The notes below the pieces were generated by a model. That model was not told the origin of the DNA. It did not search any database and saw nothing but the letters and a program-made list of their open reading frames with translations. Shown here in pieces: positions 7,061-15,909 of a stretch of DNA of 64,000 nucleotides. Every line of letters begins with the position of its first letter. The first letter of the stretch is position 1. The position numbers and the translations under genes were made by a program. Origin of the DNA: Lewinellaceae bacterium (GTDB lineage Bacteria > Bacteroidota > Bacteroidia > Chitinophagales > Saprospiraceae); NCBI GenBank assembly GCA_020636005.1, contig JACJYR010000001.1, positions 2,608,501 through 2,672,500 of the forward strand, read 5' to 3'.

Positions 7061-9313
7061 ATGAGCAAAGACAATTATCAAGTAAATTCCAACCTGTTTA
7101 AAAAATGCCTGAGCAAATGGTATTGGTTTGTGTTGTGCCTTGTTATTGCCCTGCCGATAGCATGGTACATGCTGGCACAGGAACAGTTCATTTGGCATGT
7201 GGAGGGCAGCATCATTATCGAAGAGGAAAAAGGCAGCACTAGCCAGTTGCCGGAGGAATCCATTACCCAAGGACTGCCATTCCGCAACCGGGGCAACCTT
7301 GATAAGCAGATTCAGATTCTGAAATCAAGAAAACTCATGGAGCGGGTCGTTGATTCGCTCAACCTGGACATCCTGTATTTTGTGGAAAGAAGGTTTAAGG
7401 AAGAAGAAATCTACAAGGCATCGCCCGTAAAAGTGGCCAGCATAGACAATAAAGTTGCGGCCTATGGCACCATGTTGCGGGTCAACCAACTGGACAACAA
7501 CAGATTCAGCCTGATCAGGGAGGAGGGGGATACCCTTTTTTACAACTATGGGGCACCTTTTAAATACGAAGGGGTCACCATCTCGCTGGAACGGGACACT
7601 TCCGTCGCTCATTTGGATGGCATTCTGCGCATCAAATTTATTCCCCGCCAAAAAGTGGCCCAATGGTACGCCGGCCTTATTTCCCTGCAAAAACAAGGGC
7701 AATCAAACATCCTGTCCATCAGCCTGAACGATAGTGCCCCGCAAAAACTGGTGGACATCGTTTATGAATTGGTCGATATCTACAACCTATATTCACAAGA
7801 AGAGAAAAACAAAATTGCCGCCCGCTCCCTGGATTTTATCACCGACCGGTTGGCCAGCCTCAACACGGAACTATTTTCCGTAGAAGGGCGCCAAGCTGCC
7901 TATAAATCAGGAAGCGGCGTCACCACCGATGTAGAAGCAACTGCCCAAAGCTATGTTGAGAAGCTGAACACCGCTGAGACAACCAGGGATCGCATCGGCA
8001 GCACTCGCAACACGCTGCTCAACCTGGAAAATTTCCTTGCTGACCGCGACAACGAGTACAAACCCATCCCCAACTATGGCGATCTGGCCGACATCCAGTT
8101 TGCCAGTTTTATTGGCCAGTACAATTCGCTCGTCGCCCTGAGGAAAAACAAACTTCGCTCCGTCACCCCGATGCACCCCGAAATTATTCAAATCGAAGAG
8201 AATTTGAACGCTGCCCGTTCCAACATACAAAATAATATAAAACTGGCCATCAAAGACCTGGACTCCCAGGAACAGCAGGTCATCGCTAAGGCAGCACCCG
8301 TTGAAAGGAAAGTCCAGTCCCTGCCTTTTGCACAAAAGAAGATCAATGAGATAGCCCGGCAGGTGGATGTGAAACAGGAGCTTGTCGTTTATATGCTGCA
8401 AAAAAGGGAGGAAACGGCCATCGGCCTTGCCACCCAGGTGGAGAGCACCCGTATCCTGGACGAGCCAGTCATTAGCAACAACCCGGTAGCACCCAACGGC
8501 GGGCAGTTTTACACCCTGGCCTTCCTGTTGGCCATGGCCCTGCCAACCAGCGTTATTTACCTGCTCGACAGGATGAACGACAAGATTTCTACCAAGGCAG
8601 AAGTGAAGGCGATGACCTCCGTCCCGTTCCTGGGTGAAATTGCTTATGCGAAAAGCGAACGCAGCAAGCTTATCAACGCCAACAGCCGCTCGGTAATGGC
8701 AGAGATGTTCCGCCTCATCCGCACCAATCTCCAATTCCTGACCACCGGGCGTAAGGACAAAACCATCCTGGTCACTTCCAATATCAGCGGCGACGGGAAA
8801 ACCTTCGTCAGCGCCAACCTGGCAGCCTGCATTGCCTTGACCGATAAAAAAACCATCATCCTCGAACTGGATTTGCGCAAGCCCAAGCTCACCGAGTTTT
8901 TGACTAAACAGCCCCCAACCGTGGGCATTACCAACTACCTCGTCGGGGAAAAAGAAGCTGACGAAATCATTCAGCCCATCGAAGGTTACAAAAACCTCTT
9001 CCTGATGAGTTCCGGGCCTACGCCGCCCAACCCGGCCGAGTTGATATTGAGCGACCGGATGGGAGAACTCTTTGAGTATTTGAAAAATAACTTTGACTAT
9101 GTCGTGGTGGACACACCGCCTACCGGCCTGGTAACAGATGCGTATTTGCTCAACAAATATGTAGGCGGTTCCGTGTTCGTGGTAAGGGCTGGTAAGACCA
9201 AAAAAGAAGACTTGAAAACGATCGAAGAAATTTGCAAAGAAGGCAAGCTCGCCAATCCATCCATCATCCTCAACGGCGTGAAAATGCCAAAACGCTACGG
9301 TTACTATTACTAA
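7061..9313 (+). CDS. Wzc-type polysaccharide co-polymerase with cytoplasmic BY-kinase domain
   Basis: Inner-membrane autokinase controlling chain length and export. A first membrane helix (WYWFVLCLVIALPIAWYML) is followed by a Wzz domain, then a long helical periplasmic region (~250-440). A second helix (FYTLAFLLAMALPTSVIYLL) is at about 485. The cytoplasmic kinase has Walker A SNISGDGKT (~572-580), Walker A' IILELDLRKPKL and Walker B DYVVVDTPPTG (~680). The C-terminus ends KRYGYYY, a short cluster of four tyrosines as likely autophosphorylation sites. The 750 residues match full-length proteobacterial-style Wzc. It should be countered by the PHP phosphatase at 4313. Confidence 0.95.
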   Translation: MSKDNYQVNSNLFKKCLSKWYWFVLCLVIALPIAWYMLAQEQFIWHVEGSIIIEEEKGSTSQLPEESITQGLPFRNRGNLDKQIQILKSRKLMERVVDSLNLDILYFVERRFKEEEIYKASPVKVASIDNKVAAYGTMLRVNQLDNNRFSLIREEGDTLFYNYGAPFKYEGVTISLERDTSVAHLDGILRIKFIPRQKVAQWYAGLISLQKQGQSNILSISLNDSAPQKLVDIVYELVDIYNLYSQEEKNKIAARSLDFITDRLASLNTELFSVEGRQAAYKSGSGVTTDVEATAQSYVEKLNTAETTRDRIGSTRNTLLNLENFLADRDNEYKPIPNYGDLADIQFASFIGQYNSLVALRKNKLRSVTPMHPEIIQIEENLNAARSNIQNNIKLAIKDLDSQEQQVIAKAAPVERKVQSLPFAQKKINEIARQVDVKQELVVYMLQKREETAIGLATQVESTRILDEPVISNNPVAPNGGQFYTLAFLLAMALPTSVIYLLDRMNDKISTKAEVKAMTSVPFLGEIAYAKSERSKLINANSRSVMAEMFRLIRTNLQFLTTGRKDKTILVTSNISGDGKTFVSANLAACIALTDKKTIILELDLRKPKLTEFLTKQPPTVGITNYLVGEKEADEIIQPIEGYKNLFLMSSGPTPPNPAELILSDRMGELFEYLKNNFDYVVVDTPPTGLVTDAYLLNKYVGGSVFVVRAGKTKKEDLKTIEEICKEGKLANPSIILNGVKMPKRYGYYY

Positions 9314-9322
9314 TGATTCAAA

Positions 9323-9372
9323 GATAGAATGGGGGAATGGTTGAATATTGGCAGCCATTCTCTCATTCTATC
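9323..9372 (+). repeat. 18-bp inverted repeat hairpin followed by 8-nt repeats
   Basis: The arm at 9323-9340 (GATAGAATGGGGGAATGG) pairs with 9355-9372 (CCATTCTCTCATTCTATC). The only two mismatches become G-U pairs in RNA, giving an 18-bp stem with a 14-nt loop. The right arm continues as CATTCTCT-like octads to about 9392. It sits between the kinase and permease genes and lacks a T-run, so it could stabilise or process the transcript rather than terminate it. Confidence 0.6.
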
Positions 9373-9398
9373 AGTCTCTCATCCATTCTCTCAATAAA

Positions 9399-10250
9399 GT
9401 GAAAGATCAATACTGGGATACCATCCTTTCCCCAACCCGCCCGTTTTTCCAACTGAAGCTTGGCGAGGTCTGGAACAGCAGGGATTTACTGTGGCTGTTT
9501 ACCAAAAGGGATATTGCGCAGCTTTACAAGCAGACGATATTGGGGCCACTATGGTTTTTCCTGCAGCCGCTGCTGACTACCATCGTCTTCACGGTGGTGT
9601 TTGGCGGTATCGCAGCCATGTCCACCGATGGGATACCGCCTATGCTGTTTTACCTGGCAGGGCAGGTGTTCTGGGTACATTTTGCGGAGGTGCTCAATAA
9701 AACTTCTACTACCTTCCGGGACAACCAGTCTATCTTCGGGAAGGTGTATTTTGCCAGGTTGATAGCACCGCTGTCGGTCGTGCTGAACAGTTTGATAAAG
9801 TTTGGGATTCAGTTAACGCTGTTCGTCATCATTTACCTCTACTTCATCCTTTTTGAAGGAACACCCATTCAGCTTCATTGGCAGGCTGCCTTGTTGCCCG
9901 TGCTGATCATCCTGACGGGGCTGATGGGATTGGGCATGGGGCTGATCATCACCTCCCTGACGACGAAATACCGGGACTTGACCTTCCTGGTGACCTTCGG
10001 GGTGCAACTGCTCATGTTTATCACGCCTTCCGTTATTTACCCGCTTTCGGAGGTTTCCCCGGAGTACCGTTTTCTGGCTGGCCTCAACCCCTTGACCGCC
10101 GTCATCGAAACCTTTAAATATGGCTTTCTGGGCGAAGGCACTTTCTCCTGGCTGTACTTCGGAAGCAGCGTTGTTACTACCCTTGTCCTTTTCCTGGCCG
10201 GTGTCCTTATTTTCAATAAAACAGAAAAAAACTTCATGGACGTTATCTGA
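9399..10250 (+). CDS. ABC-2 type polysaccharide exporter permease (Wzm/TagG-like)
   Basis: Membrane subunit of an ABC exporter for polymer or lipid-linked glycan. Six membrane segments of the ABC-2 fold are visible, including LGPLWFFLQPLLTTIVFTVV, the FYLAGQVFWVHFAEVLN region and the last helix before FNKTEKNFMDVI. The QTILGPLWFFLQPLLT and FARLIAPLSVV signatures are typical of polysaccharide/polyol-phosphate exporters. I place the start at GTG 9399 (MKDQYWDTILSP). A TTG at 9348 would extend it by 17 residues, but that stretch is the repeat-rich hairpin region. The ATPase partner follows at 10304. Confidence 0.92.
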   Translation: MKDQYWDTILSPTRPFFQLKLGEVWNSRDLLWLFTKRDIAQLYKQTILGPLWFFLQPLLTTIVFTVVFGGIAAMSTDGIPPMLFYLAGQVFWVHFAEVLNKTSTTFRDNQSIFGKVYFARLIAPLSVVLNSLIKFGIQLTLFVIIYLYFILFEGTPIQLHWQAALLPVLIILTGLMGLGMGLIITSLTTKYRDLTFLVTFGVQLLMFITPSVIYPLSEVSPEYRFLAGLNPLTAVIETFKYGFLGEGTFSWLYFGSSVVTTLVLFLAGVLIFNKTEKNFMDVI

Positions 10251-10264
10251 TCCGGCTACCCAAA

Positions 10265-10296
10265 ACACCTTAACACCTAACTACTCAAACACACAG
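10265..10296. repeat. 8-nt degenerate tandem repeat before the ATPase gene
   Basis: Four octads, ACACCTTA, ACACCTAA, CTACTCAA and ACACACAG, fill most of the spacer between the permease stop and the GTG start at 10304. Same class as the other junction repeats, with a different word. Confidence 0.45.
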
Positions 10297-10303
10297 AAAA
10301 CTA

Positions 10304-11599
10304 GTGGCAAAACCAGTTATAAAAGTTGAAAACCTCTCCAAACAATACCGCCTCGGCGGTTACGGCAGCGGTACGCTGACCGACGATCTGAAACGGTGGT
10401 GGGCCAATGCGAGGGGCAAAGAAGATCCATTCATTATCATTGGCGAATCGAACGACCGCAGCGTGGCCAGCGAATCACAATATGTTTGGTCGCTGCGCGA
10501 CATCAACTTTGAAGTGCAGCAGGGCGAAGTAGTGGGCCTTATCGGTAAAAACGGCGCAGGCAAATCCACCTTGCTGAAAGTATTGTCAAAAGTGACAGGC
10601 CCTACCCTGGGCAAGGCATACCTCAAAGGCAGGGTCGGTTCCATGCTCGAAGTAGGCACAGGCTTCCACCCTGAACTCACAGGGCGGGAAAACATCTTCC
10701 TCAACGGCACCATCCTCGGCATGAGGAAAAAAGAAGTGGCCAAAAAACTCGACGACATTGTAGAGTTTGCAGGGGTAGCCCGCTACCTGGAAACCCCGGT
10801 GAAACGCTACTCCTCCGGCATGACGGTACGCCTGGCCTTTGCCGTGGCTGCCCATCTCGAACCGGAAATCCTGCTGGTGGACGAGGTACTCGCCGTGGGC
10901 GATGCAGAATTTCAGAAGAAATGCCTGGGCAAGATGGGCGAGGTGAGCAAGGAAGGCCGTACCATCCTGTTTGTAAGCCACAACTTAGGCTCCATGCGCC
11001 GCCTTTGCAACCGGGGCGTTTTGTTGCAAAACGGCGAAATGGCCTACGTGGGCAACATTGATACCGCCCTTGAAAAATACTTGAACAGCGGGGGCACTGA
11101 CGACGATGGCGATGCCAGCAACAGCGTCTCTTTCGACCTCAATGACTCAATGGTGCAGTTAACCGAAATAGCTGTTGAAAACAGCCAGGGCGAAGGCAAG
11201 AGCACCTATTATTATGGCGAAAAAATCTACGTCAACATCAAGTATGTCGCCCGGCAGGACACCCGGAATATCGGTATCAGAATAGCCGTTTCCCGAAACG
11301 GCGAAACTTTGTTCCTTTCGCAGGATACAGATATCGAAGAAGAACTATTGGGAAAAAAAGCTGCGGGCGAATACGCCGTAAGGGTGGCCATGCCCGGTTT
11401 CCTCAAAAGCGGGCTTTACACGATAAGCGTCTATTTGATGGAAGTCGGGGTGCCAAAAGAAGAGAAAATTGACATCCTGAAATTCGTCCTCGACGACTCG
11501 AATACGGATACCACCAACAAATCTTTCGCCTCCGACAAACCGGGTATCCTGCGCCCCCACCTAACATGGGAATATGTGGAGTTCCCCGTCCCCGTTTAG
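10304..11599 (+). CDS. ABC polysaccharide exporter ATPase with C-terminal Wzt-like domain
   Basis: ATP-binding subunit of the exporter. It starts at GTG 10304 (MAKPVIKVENLSKQY). Walker A GLIGKNGAGKST is at ~77-88, the signature YSSGMTVRLAFAVA at ~168, Walker B ILLVDEVLAVGD at ~188 and the switch FVSHNLGSM at ~223. Residues ~250-431 form a beta-rich extension (VQLTEIAVENSQGEG, then IRIAVSRNGETLFLSQDTD) like the carbohydrate-binding domain of Wzt, which reads the chain terminus before export. A Wzt-type domain next to Wza/Wzc homologues and a Wzy-like protein makes the export route mixed. A likely rho-independent terminator follows at 11671. Confidence 0.93.
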   Translation: MAKPVIKVENLSKQYRLGGYGSGTLTDDLKRWWANARGKEDPFIIIGESNDRSVASESQYVWSLRDINFEVQQGEVVGLIGKNGAGKSTLLKVLSKVTGPTLGKAYLKGRVGSMLEVGTGFHPELTGRENIFLNGTILGMRKKEVAKKLDDIVEFAGVARYLETPVKRYSSGMTVRLAFAVAAHLEPEILLVDEVLAVGDAEFQKKCLGKMGEVSKEGRTILFVSHNLGSMRRLCNRGVLLQNGEMAYVGNIDTALEKYLNSGGTDDDGDASNSVSFDLNDSMVQLTEIAVENSQGEGKSTYYYGEKIYVNIKYVARQDTRNIGIRIAVSRNGETLFLSQDTDIEEELLGKKAAGEYAVRVAMPGFLKSGLYTISVYLMEVGVPKEEKIDILKFVLDDSNTDTTNKSFASDKPGILRPHLTWEYVEFPVPV

Positions 11600-11670
11600 G
11601 GAAATGCTGGAGGATGAACTGCCAGCTTTTGACCATAGAATCCAGACTTATTCAGCCTTAACCAAATAAA

Positions 11671-11702
11671 GAGGGCGGCGCAAAAAAAGCTGCCCTCCTT
11701 TT
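11671..11702 (+). terminator. Rho-independent terminator after the ABC exporter genes
   Basis: GAGGGCGGC (11671-11679) pairs with GCTGCCCTC (11690-11698), with one G-U pair, around a 10-nt A-rich loop, then CTTTT. It sits 72 nt after the ATPase stop and 12 nt before the aminotransferase start. It may split the assembly genes from the sugar genes, or act as a partial terminator. Confidence 0.65.
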
Positions 11703-11713
11703 CCCCGACCTGT

Positions 11714-12799
11714 ATGATAAACGTTACCAAACCCTACCTGCCGCCCAAAGAGGAATACCTCCAGTATGTGGACGAAATCTGGAACCGTTGCTGGCTGACC
11801 AACAACGGGCCCATTGTCAACGAACTGGAGCTAAGGCTGAAGGACTACCTCGGCCTGGAACACCTGCTATTCCTTGGCAATGGCACCATCGCCATCCAGA
11901 TTGCCATCAAAACCTTGGAGCTGGAAGGGGAAATCATCACCACGCCCTTTTCTTATGTGGCAACGACGAGCAGCATCGTTTGGGAAAACTGCAAACCCGT
12001 CTTCGTGGACATTGACGAGCGCTCGCTGAACATCAAGCCGGAACTCATCGAGGCGGCCATTACCGATAAAACGAGTGCCATCCTGGCCACCCATGTGTTC
12101 GGTATCCCCTGCGAGGTGGAGAAGATCGAAGCCATTGCCAAAAAGCACCAGCTGAAAGTTATCTACGATGCAGCGCATTGTTTTGGCACAAAATACAAGG
12201 GCAAGTCCATCCTGGGCTGGGGCGATATCTCCACCTGCAGTTTCCACGCCACCAAACTATTTCACACGATAGAAGGCGGGGCCGTTTGTTCCAATTCGCC
12301 GGATCTGATTTTCAAGATGGCCAAAATGCGCAACTTCGGCCACGACGGCCCCTTCAAGTTCCTTGGCGTAGGCGTGAACGGCAAGAACTCAGAGTTCCAT
12401 GCGGCGATGGGCGTGGTGAACCTCAAGCATATCGCCGACATCCTGGAGGCCCGCAAGCGCCAGCATTTCCAATACCAGAAATGGCTGAAAAACCTGAAGG
12501 TGCGGATGCCGAAACCCACGATGGAGCAGGTGGAATGGAACTATGCGTATTTTCCGGTTATTTTTGAAACAGAAGAGGCGTTGTTGAAAGCCGAAAAAGC
12601 GCTGCAGGATCATTACATTTATCCCCGCCGCTATTTTTATCCGTCGCTCAATAAATTGGAATATGTGGAAGGAAAACCCTGCCCTGTCTCAGAAAGCGTC
12701 AGTTCAAGGGTACTCTGCCTCCCTGTTTTCCACGACATGACGGAAAGTACGGTAGATTTGATTTCAAGGGTGCTGCTGAGGGCGCAAAATTATGGATAG
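11714..12799 (+). CDS. DegT/DnrJ/EryC1 sugar aminotransferase, VioA-like
   Basis: PLP-dependent transaminase that installs an amino group on a nucleotide-linked keto-sugar. The 361 residues show NGTIAIQIAIKTL, TTPFSYVATTSSI, YDAAHCFGTKYKGK and the PLP lysine in CSFHATKLFHTIEGG (about residue 180). The N-terminus (KPYLPPKEEYLQYVDEIW) and the WLTNNGPIV motif resemble VioA-type dTDP-4-amino-4,6-dideoxyglucose transaminases as I remember them. The formyltransferase at 13687 fits as the next step (an N-formyl-4-amino-dideoxy sugar). No dTDP-glucose synthase or dehydratase gene lies in the window, so those steps must be encoded elsewhere. The substrate is inferred. Confidence 0.9.
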   Translation: MINVTKPYLPPKEEYLQYVDEIWNRCWLTNNGPIVNELELRLKDYLGLEHLLFLGNGTIAIQIAIKTLELEGEIITTPFSYVATTSSIVWENCKPVFVDIDERSLNIKPELIEAAITDKTSAILATHVFGIPCEVEKIEAIAKKHQLKVIYDAAHCFGTKYKGKSILGWGDISTCSFHATKLFHTIEGGAVCSNSPDLIFKMAKMRNFGHDGPFKFLGVGVNGKNSEFHAAMGVVNLKHIADILEARKRQHFQYQKWLKNLKVRMPKPTMEQVEWNYAYFPVIFETEEALLKAEKALQDHYIYPRRYFYPSLNKLEYVEGKPCPVSESVSSRVLCLPVFHDMTESTVDLISRVLLRAQNYG

Positions 12800-12924
12800 T
12801 TATAATGAGGGGGTTGGCTGATTTCCTGCACTCCACCTAAAAGAATGCCGACTTTCAAAAGATCAAAAACCGTTTATCTAAAGATGTAAAGGGAAAATTT
12901 TGCTTTTGATGATAAACAAATACT

Positions 12925-13683
12925 ATGAAAAACAACACAACACTCAGGAGGCTTCTGCTATGCTCCGCGTTGCTAAATGTATTTTTTTGCTGCTTAGCAG
13001 CCAAGCGGGCCTATTTTAAATATTACACAGAGCCTAAGATGAAAGCAGCGATTGCTGAAAGGATGCCCTACTACCTGAACAAACAGGAATATTTCAGGGA
13101 CTTGCCGAACGATAGCTGTGAAATTATTTTTCTGGGCGACAGCGAAACCCAAAACTTTAAGCTGGAAGAATGTTTCAGGAATCTACTCGTAAAAAACAGA
13201 GGCATAAACGGTGACGAAACAGCCGGGGTGCTCCATCGGCTGGATGAGGTTACCGAAAGCAAGCCCTCCAAGGTCTTCCTGCAAATCGGGATCAATGACT
13301 TGATTCGCGGCAAATCACCCGAAACCGTTGTCAACAATACGAGGCAGATCATCAGGATCATAGAAAGAGATTCCCCTGCCACCCAGGTTTGCCTGCAAAA
13401 CCTGTTGCCCTGCTCCTGGAATGTAGGGGATACTCAAAATCCCGTAAATGATTTGGTGGTAGCCGTAAATTATGAACTAATGAAAGTAGCGGCGCAGGAA
13501 GGCATCCCCTACATTGACCTCTACAAAGAATTTATTTCCAATGAGGGCCTAAGGCCCGAATACGATTGTGGCGACGCCCTCCATCTTAGCGGCAGGGGCT
13601 ACATGAAGTGGAAGGAGATGGTGGAGCCTTATGTCAACGATGATCAAGTGCCCACAAAGGCGCTGATGGCAAATATCAATTGA
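12925..13683 (+). CDS. SGNH/GDSL hydrolase-family protein, membrane-anchored
   Basis: The 252 residues begin with an N-terminal signal anchor (LLLCSALLNVFFCCLAAKRA). SGNH blocks follow: FLGDSETQNF (Ser), GINGDE (Gly), QIGINDLIRG (Asn) and DALHLSGRGY (Asp/His), so the catalytic set is complete. Family members are carbohydrate esterases or acyl-transfer enzymes. It would act at the cell surface on acyl groups of the glycan. It lies 3 nt upstream of the formyltransferase start and is therefore co-translated with it. Confidence 0.88.
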   Translation: MKNNTTLRRLLLCSALLNVFFCCLAAKRAYFKYYTEPKMKAAIAERMPYYLNKQEYFRDLPNDSCEIIFLGDSETQNFKLEECFRNLLVKNRGINGDETAGVLHRLDEVTESKPSKVFLQIGINDLIRGKSPETVVNNTRQIIRIIERDSPATQVCLQNLLPCSWNVGDTQNPVNDLVVAVNYELMKVAAQEGIPYIDLYKEFISNEGLRPEYDCGDALHLSGRGYMKWKEMVEPYVNDDQVPTKALMANIN

Positions 13684-13686
13684 ACC

Positions 13687-14430
13687 ATGTCCAAAAAGAT
13701 TTTAGTAGTATCCGATAACGAACCATTGGTCAACCGCTTTAAGGCCCTGATTGAACGGGGCTTGTTTAATGGCCATGCGTTCACCTTTGCTTTTAGCCCA
13801 AGGAATACCGCCCTGGCGGAAAAATACGCAGGCAGCACAGTTTTTTTCCCCATCAACGTGAAGACGCAGTTCGACGAAATCATTGCCCAGTACGACATGG
13901 TAGTTTCCCTGCACTGCAAGCAGCTTTTCCCCTCAGCGTTGGTGCGGGGCATCCACTGCGTGAACGTACACCCCGGCCTGAACCCGCACAACCGGGGCTG
14001 GTTCCCACAGGTTTTTTCCATCCTGAACGGCAAGCCCTGCGGCGCTACCATACACGAGATTGACGAGTTGCTCGACCACGGCGGCATCATTGCCCAAAAG
14101 GAAGTGAAAATAGAAAGCTGGGACACCTCACTGACCGCCTACAATAAAATCCTCGATGCCGAAATGGAGCTTATCGAAGCCTATATGCCAGCCATTATCG
14201 AAGGAAAATATACGACCCAAAAACCGGATCAGGAAGGAAACCTGAACCTTAAAAAAGATTACGATGCCCTCTGCCAAATCCAGCTTACTGATACCGATAC
14301 TTTTCAAAACCACCTCAACCGCTTGCGTGCCCTTACGCACGGCCAGTACATGAACGCCTATTTTTTGGATGATACCGGGCGGAAGGTGTACTTAAAACTG
14401 GAGCTTTTCCCCGAAGACAAAGCGACATAG
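13687..14430 (+). CDS. Nucleotide-sugar N-formyltransferase (VioF/FdtF-like)
   Basis: Transfers a formyl group from N10-formyl-tetrahydrofolate to an amino sugar. The formyltransferase Asn-His-Asp triad is visible in CVNVHPGLNPHNRGW and IDELLDHGGIIAQ. FSILNGKPCGATIHEID is the characteristic loop of dTDP-amino-sugar formyltransferases. At 247 residues it lacks the tRNA-binding domain of methionyl-tRNA formyltransferase (about 310 residues). It probably acts on the product of the aminotransferase at 11714. The C-terminal ~50 residues form a small beta-rich tail (LRALTHGQYMNAYFLDDTG). Confidence 0.9.
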   Translation: MSKKILVVSDNEPLVNRFKALIERGLFNGHAFTFAFSPRNTALAEKYAGSTVFFPINVKTQFDEIIAQYDMVVSLHCKQLFPSALVRGIHCVNVHPGLNPHNRGWFPQVFSILNGKPCGATIHEIDELLDHGGIIAQKEVKIESWDTSLTAYNKILDAEMELIEAYMPAIIEGKYTTQKPDQEGNLNLKKDYDALCQIQLTDTDTFQNHLNRLRALTHGQYMNAYFLDDTGRKVYLKLELFPEDKAT

Positions 14431-14469
14431 CGGTTTCAGCCAACCATTTTTTACTTAACTACCCCCCAC

Positions 14470-15909
14470 TTGCTGTTCAATTCATTTGAATTTGCCCTTT
14501 TTTTACCCTTGGTGTTTGTGCTTTATTGGTTTGTATTCAACAAACACCTCAGGGCTCAAAACGCATTGCTGCTCGTTGCCAGTTATGTTTTTTATGGTTG
14601 GTGGGACTGGAAGTTCCTGGGGCTTTTATTCCTAAGTTCTGTCATGGATTTCAGCCTGGGCCTTTTAATGGGCAAAACGACTGGGCTAAAAAACCGTAAG
14701 CTGCTTATGATCCTGAGCCTGGTGTTCAATTTAGGGTTGCTCGGGACCTTCAAATACTTCAATTTTTTTGTCCAATCTTTCATTGATGCCTTTTCTTCCG
14801 TAGGCATTGTACTTGAAAGCCACACCTTAAAGATTATCCTGCCAGTGGGCATCAGTTTTTACACCTTCCAGTCGCTCAGCTATACCATTGACGTGTACCG
14901 CAGGCAGATGGAGCCTGTCAAAGATTTATTTTCCTTCCTGGCCTTTGTAAGCTTCTTCCCGCAATTGGTGGCGGGGCCGATAGAACGGGCGGCCAACCTG
15001 TTGCCCCAGTTTAGTGTGCAGCGCCATTTTTCCTACGAAAAAAGCGTGGACGGGCTGCGGCAGGGCCTTTGGGGGCTTTTCAAAAAAGTGGTGATCGCCG
15101 ATAATTGTGCGATTTATGCCAATGGCATCTTCGAAAATTATGCGCACCTGTCTGGCTCGGAACTCCTTTTGGGTGTTTTTTTCTTTGCTATCCAGATATA
15201 CTGCGATTTCAGCGGCTACTCCGATATCGCCATCGGTACGGCCAAGCTGTTTGGCTTCGAACTGATGACCAATTTCCGTTATCCCTATTTTTCCCGGGAC
15301 ATGGCCGAATTCTGGCGGCGGTGGCACATTTCACTGTCCACCTGGTTCAGGGACTACGTTTACATACCCCTGGGCGGCAACAGGGTGGTCACAACAAAGG
15401 CCGTCCGCAATATTTTCATCGTTTTTTTGCTCAGCGGGTTTTGGCACGGTGCCAATTGGACTTTTATCGTGTGGGGAGGGCTGAATGCCGTTTATTTCCT
15501 GCCCCTGTTCCTGTCCAAAAAGCACCGCAAAAACCTGGAATTCTCCGACCCGGCCAATCTATTGCCACCCCTGAAAGAGGTTTTTCAAATTGGGTTCACC
15601 TTCCTGCTTACGTGCCTGGCCTGGTTGTTCTTCCGTTCCAACAGTGTGGGGCAGGCGCTGGACTACTTATTTGACATATTCCGGGCGCCCTTTTTGCCGG
15701 CCAATTTTTGGTACTTCAATCATTTTTCCCTGGCGATGGTGGCCCTATTGTTCGCTGTGGAATGGCTGGGCAGGCAATACGATCATCCTTTCCAGGCAGT
15801 GGGCATCGCACGCTTCAGGCCGGTACGGTGGGGCATGTATGTCGTCATGTCATTCATGGTGTTGAATTTTTTCCACCATAATTCCGAGTTTATATATTTT
15901 CAGTTTTGA
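14470..15909 (+). CDS. MBOAT-family O-acyltransferase (AlgI-like)
   Basis: Polytopic membrane acyltransferase that passes acyl (often acetyl) groups across the membrane for polysaccharide O-acylation. The TTG start gives MLFNSFEFALFLPLVF, the standard Bacteroidota start of this family. YVYIPLGGNR and LSGFWHGANWTFIVWGG, with the catalytic His at about 325, are diagnostic. AEFWRRWHISLSTWFRDY is the other conserved cytoplasmic motif. The 479 residues are normal length. It overlaps the next gene by 4 nt (TTGA), which encodes its likely periplasmic partner. Confidence 0.95.
   Translation: MLFNSFEFALFLPLVFVLYWFVFNKHLRAQNALLLVASYVFYGWWDWKFLGLLFLSSVMDFSLGLLMGKTTGLKNRKLLMILSLVFNLGLLGTFKYFNFFVQSFIDAFSSVGIVLESHTLKIILPVGISFYTFQSLSYTIDVYRRQMEPVKDLFSFLAFVSFFPQLVAGPIERAANLLPQFSVQRHFSYEKSVDGLRQGLWGLFKKVVIADNCAIYANGIFENYAHLSGSELLLGVFFFAIQIYCDFSGYSDIAIGTAKLFGFELMTNFRYPYFSRDMAEFWRRWHISLSTWFRDYVYIPLGGNRVVTTKAVRNIFIVFLLSGFWHGANWTFIVWGGLNAVYFLPLFLSKKHRKNLEFSDPANLLPPLKEVFQIGFTFLLTCLAWLFFRSNSVGQALDYLFDIFRAPFLPANFWYFNHFSLAMVALLFAVEWLGRQYDHPFQAVGIARFRPVRWGMYVVMSFMVLNFFHHNSEFIYFQF

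Noticed and set aside
7907..9358. 483-codon minus-strand open frame opposite the tyrosine kinase gene
   Set aside because: It is a shadow of the clear Wzc-type gene: no family motif, composition rich in Gly/His/Gln typical of antisense frames. Other long shadows (531-1433, 21412-22494, 27485-28576, 53372-54385, 61872-63266) were dropped for the same reason.
9348..9398. Upstream TTG start of the ABC permease
   Set aside because: It lies in the loop of the 18-bp hairpin and the octad repeats; GTG 9399 is preferred, though the longer form cannot be excluded.
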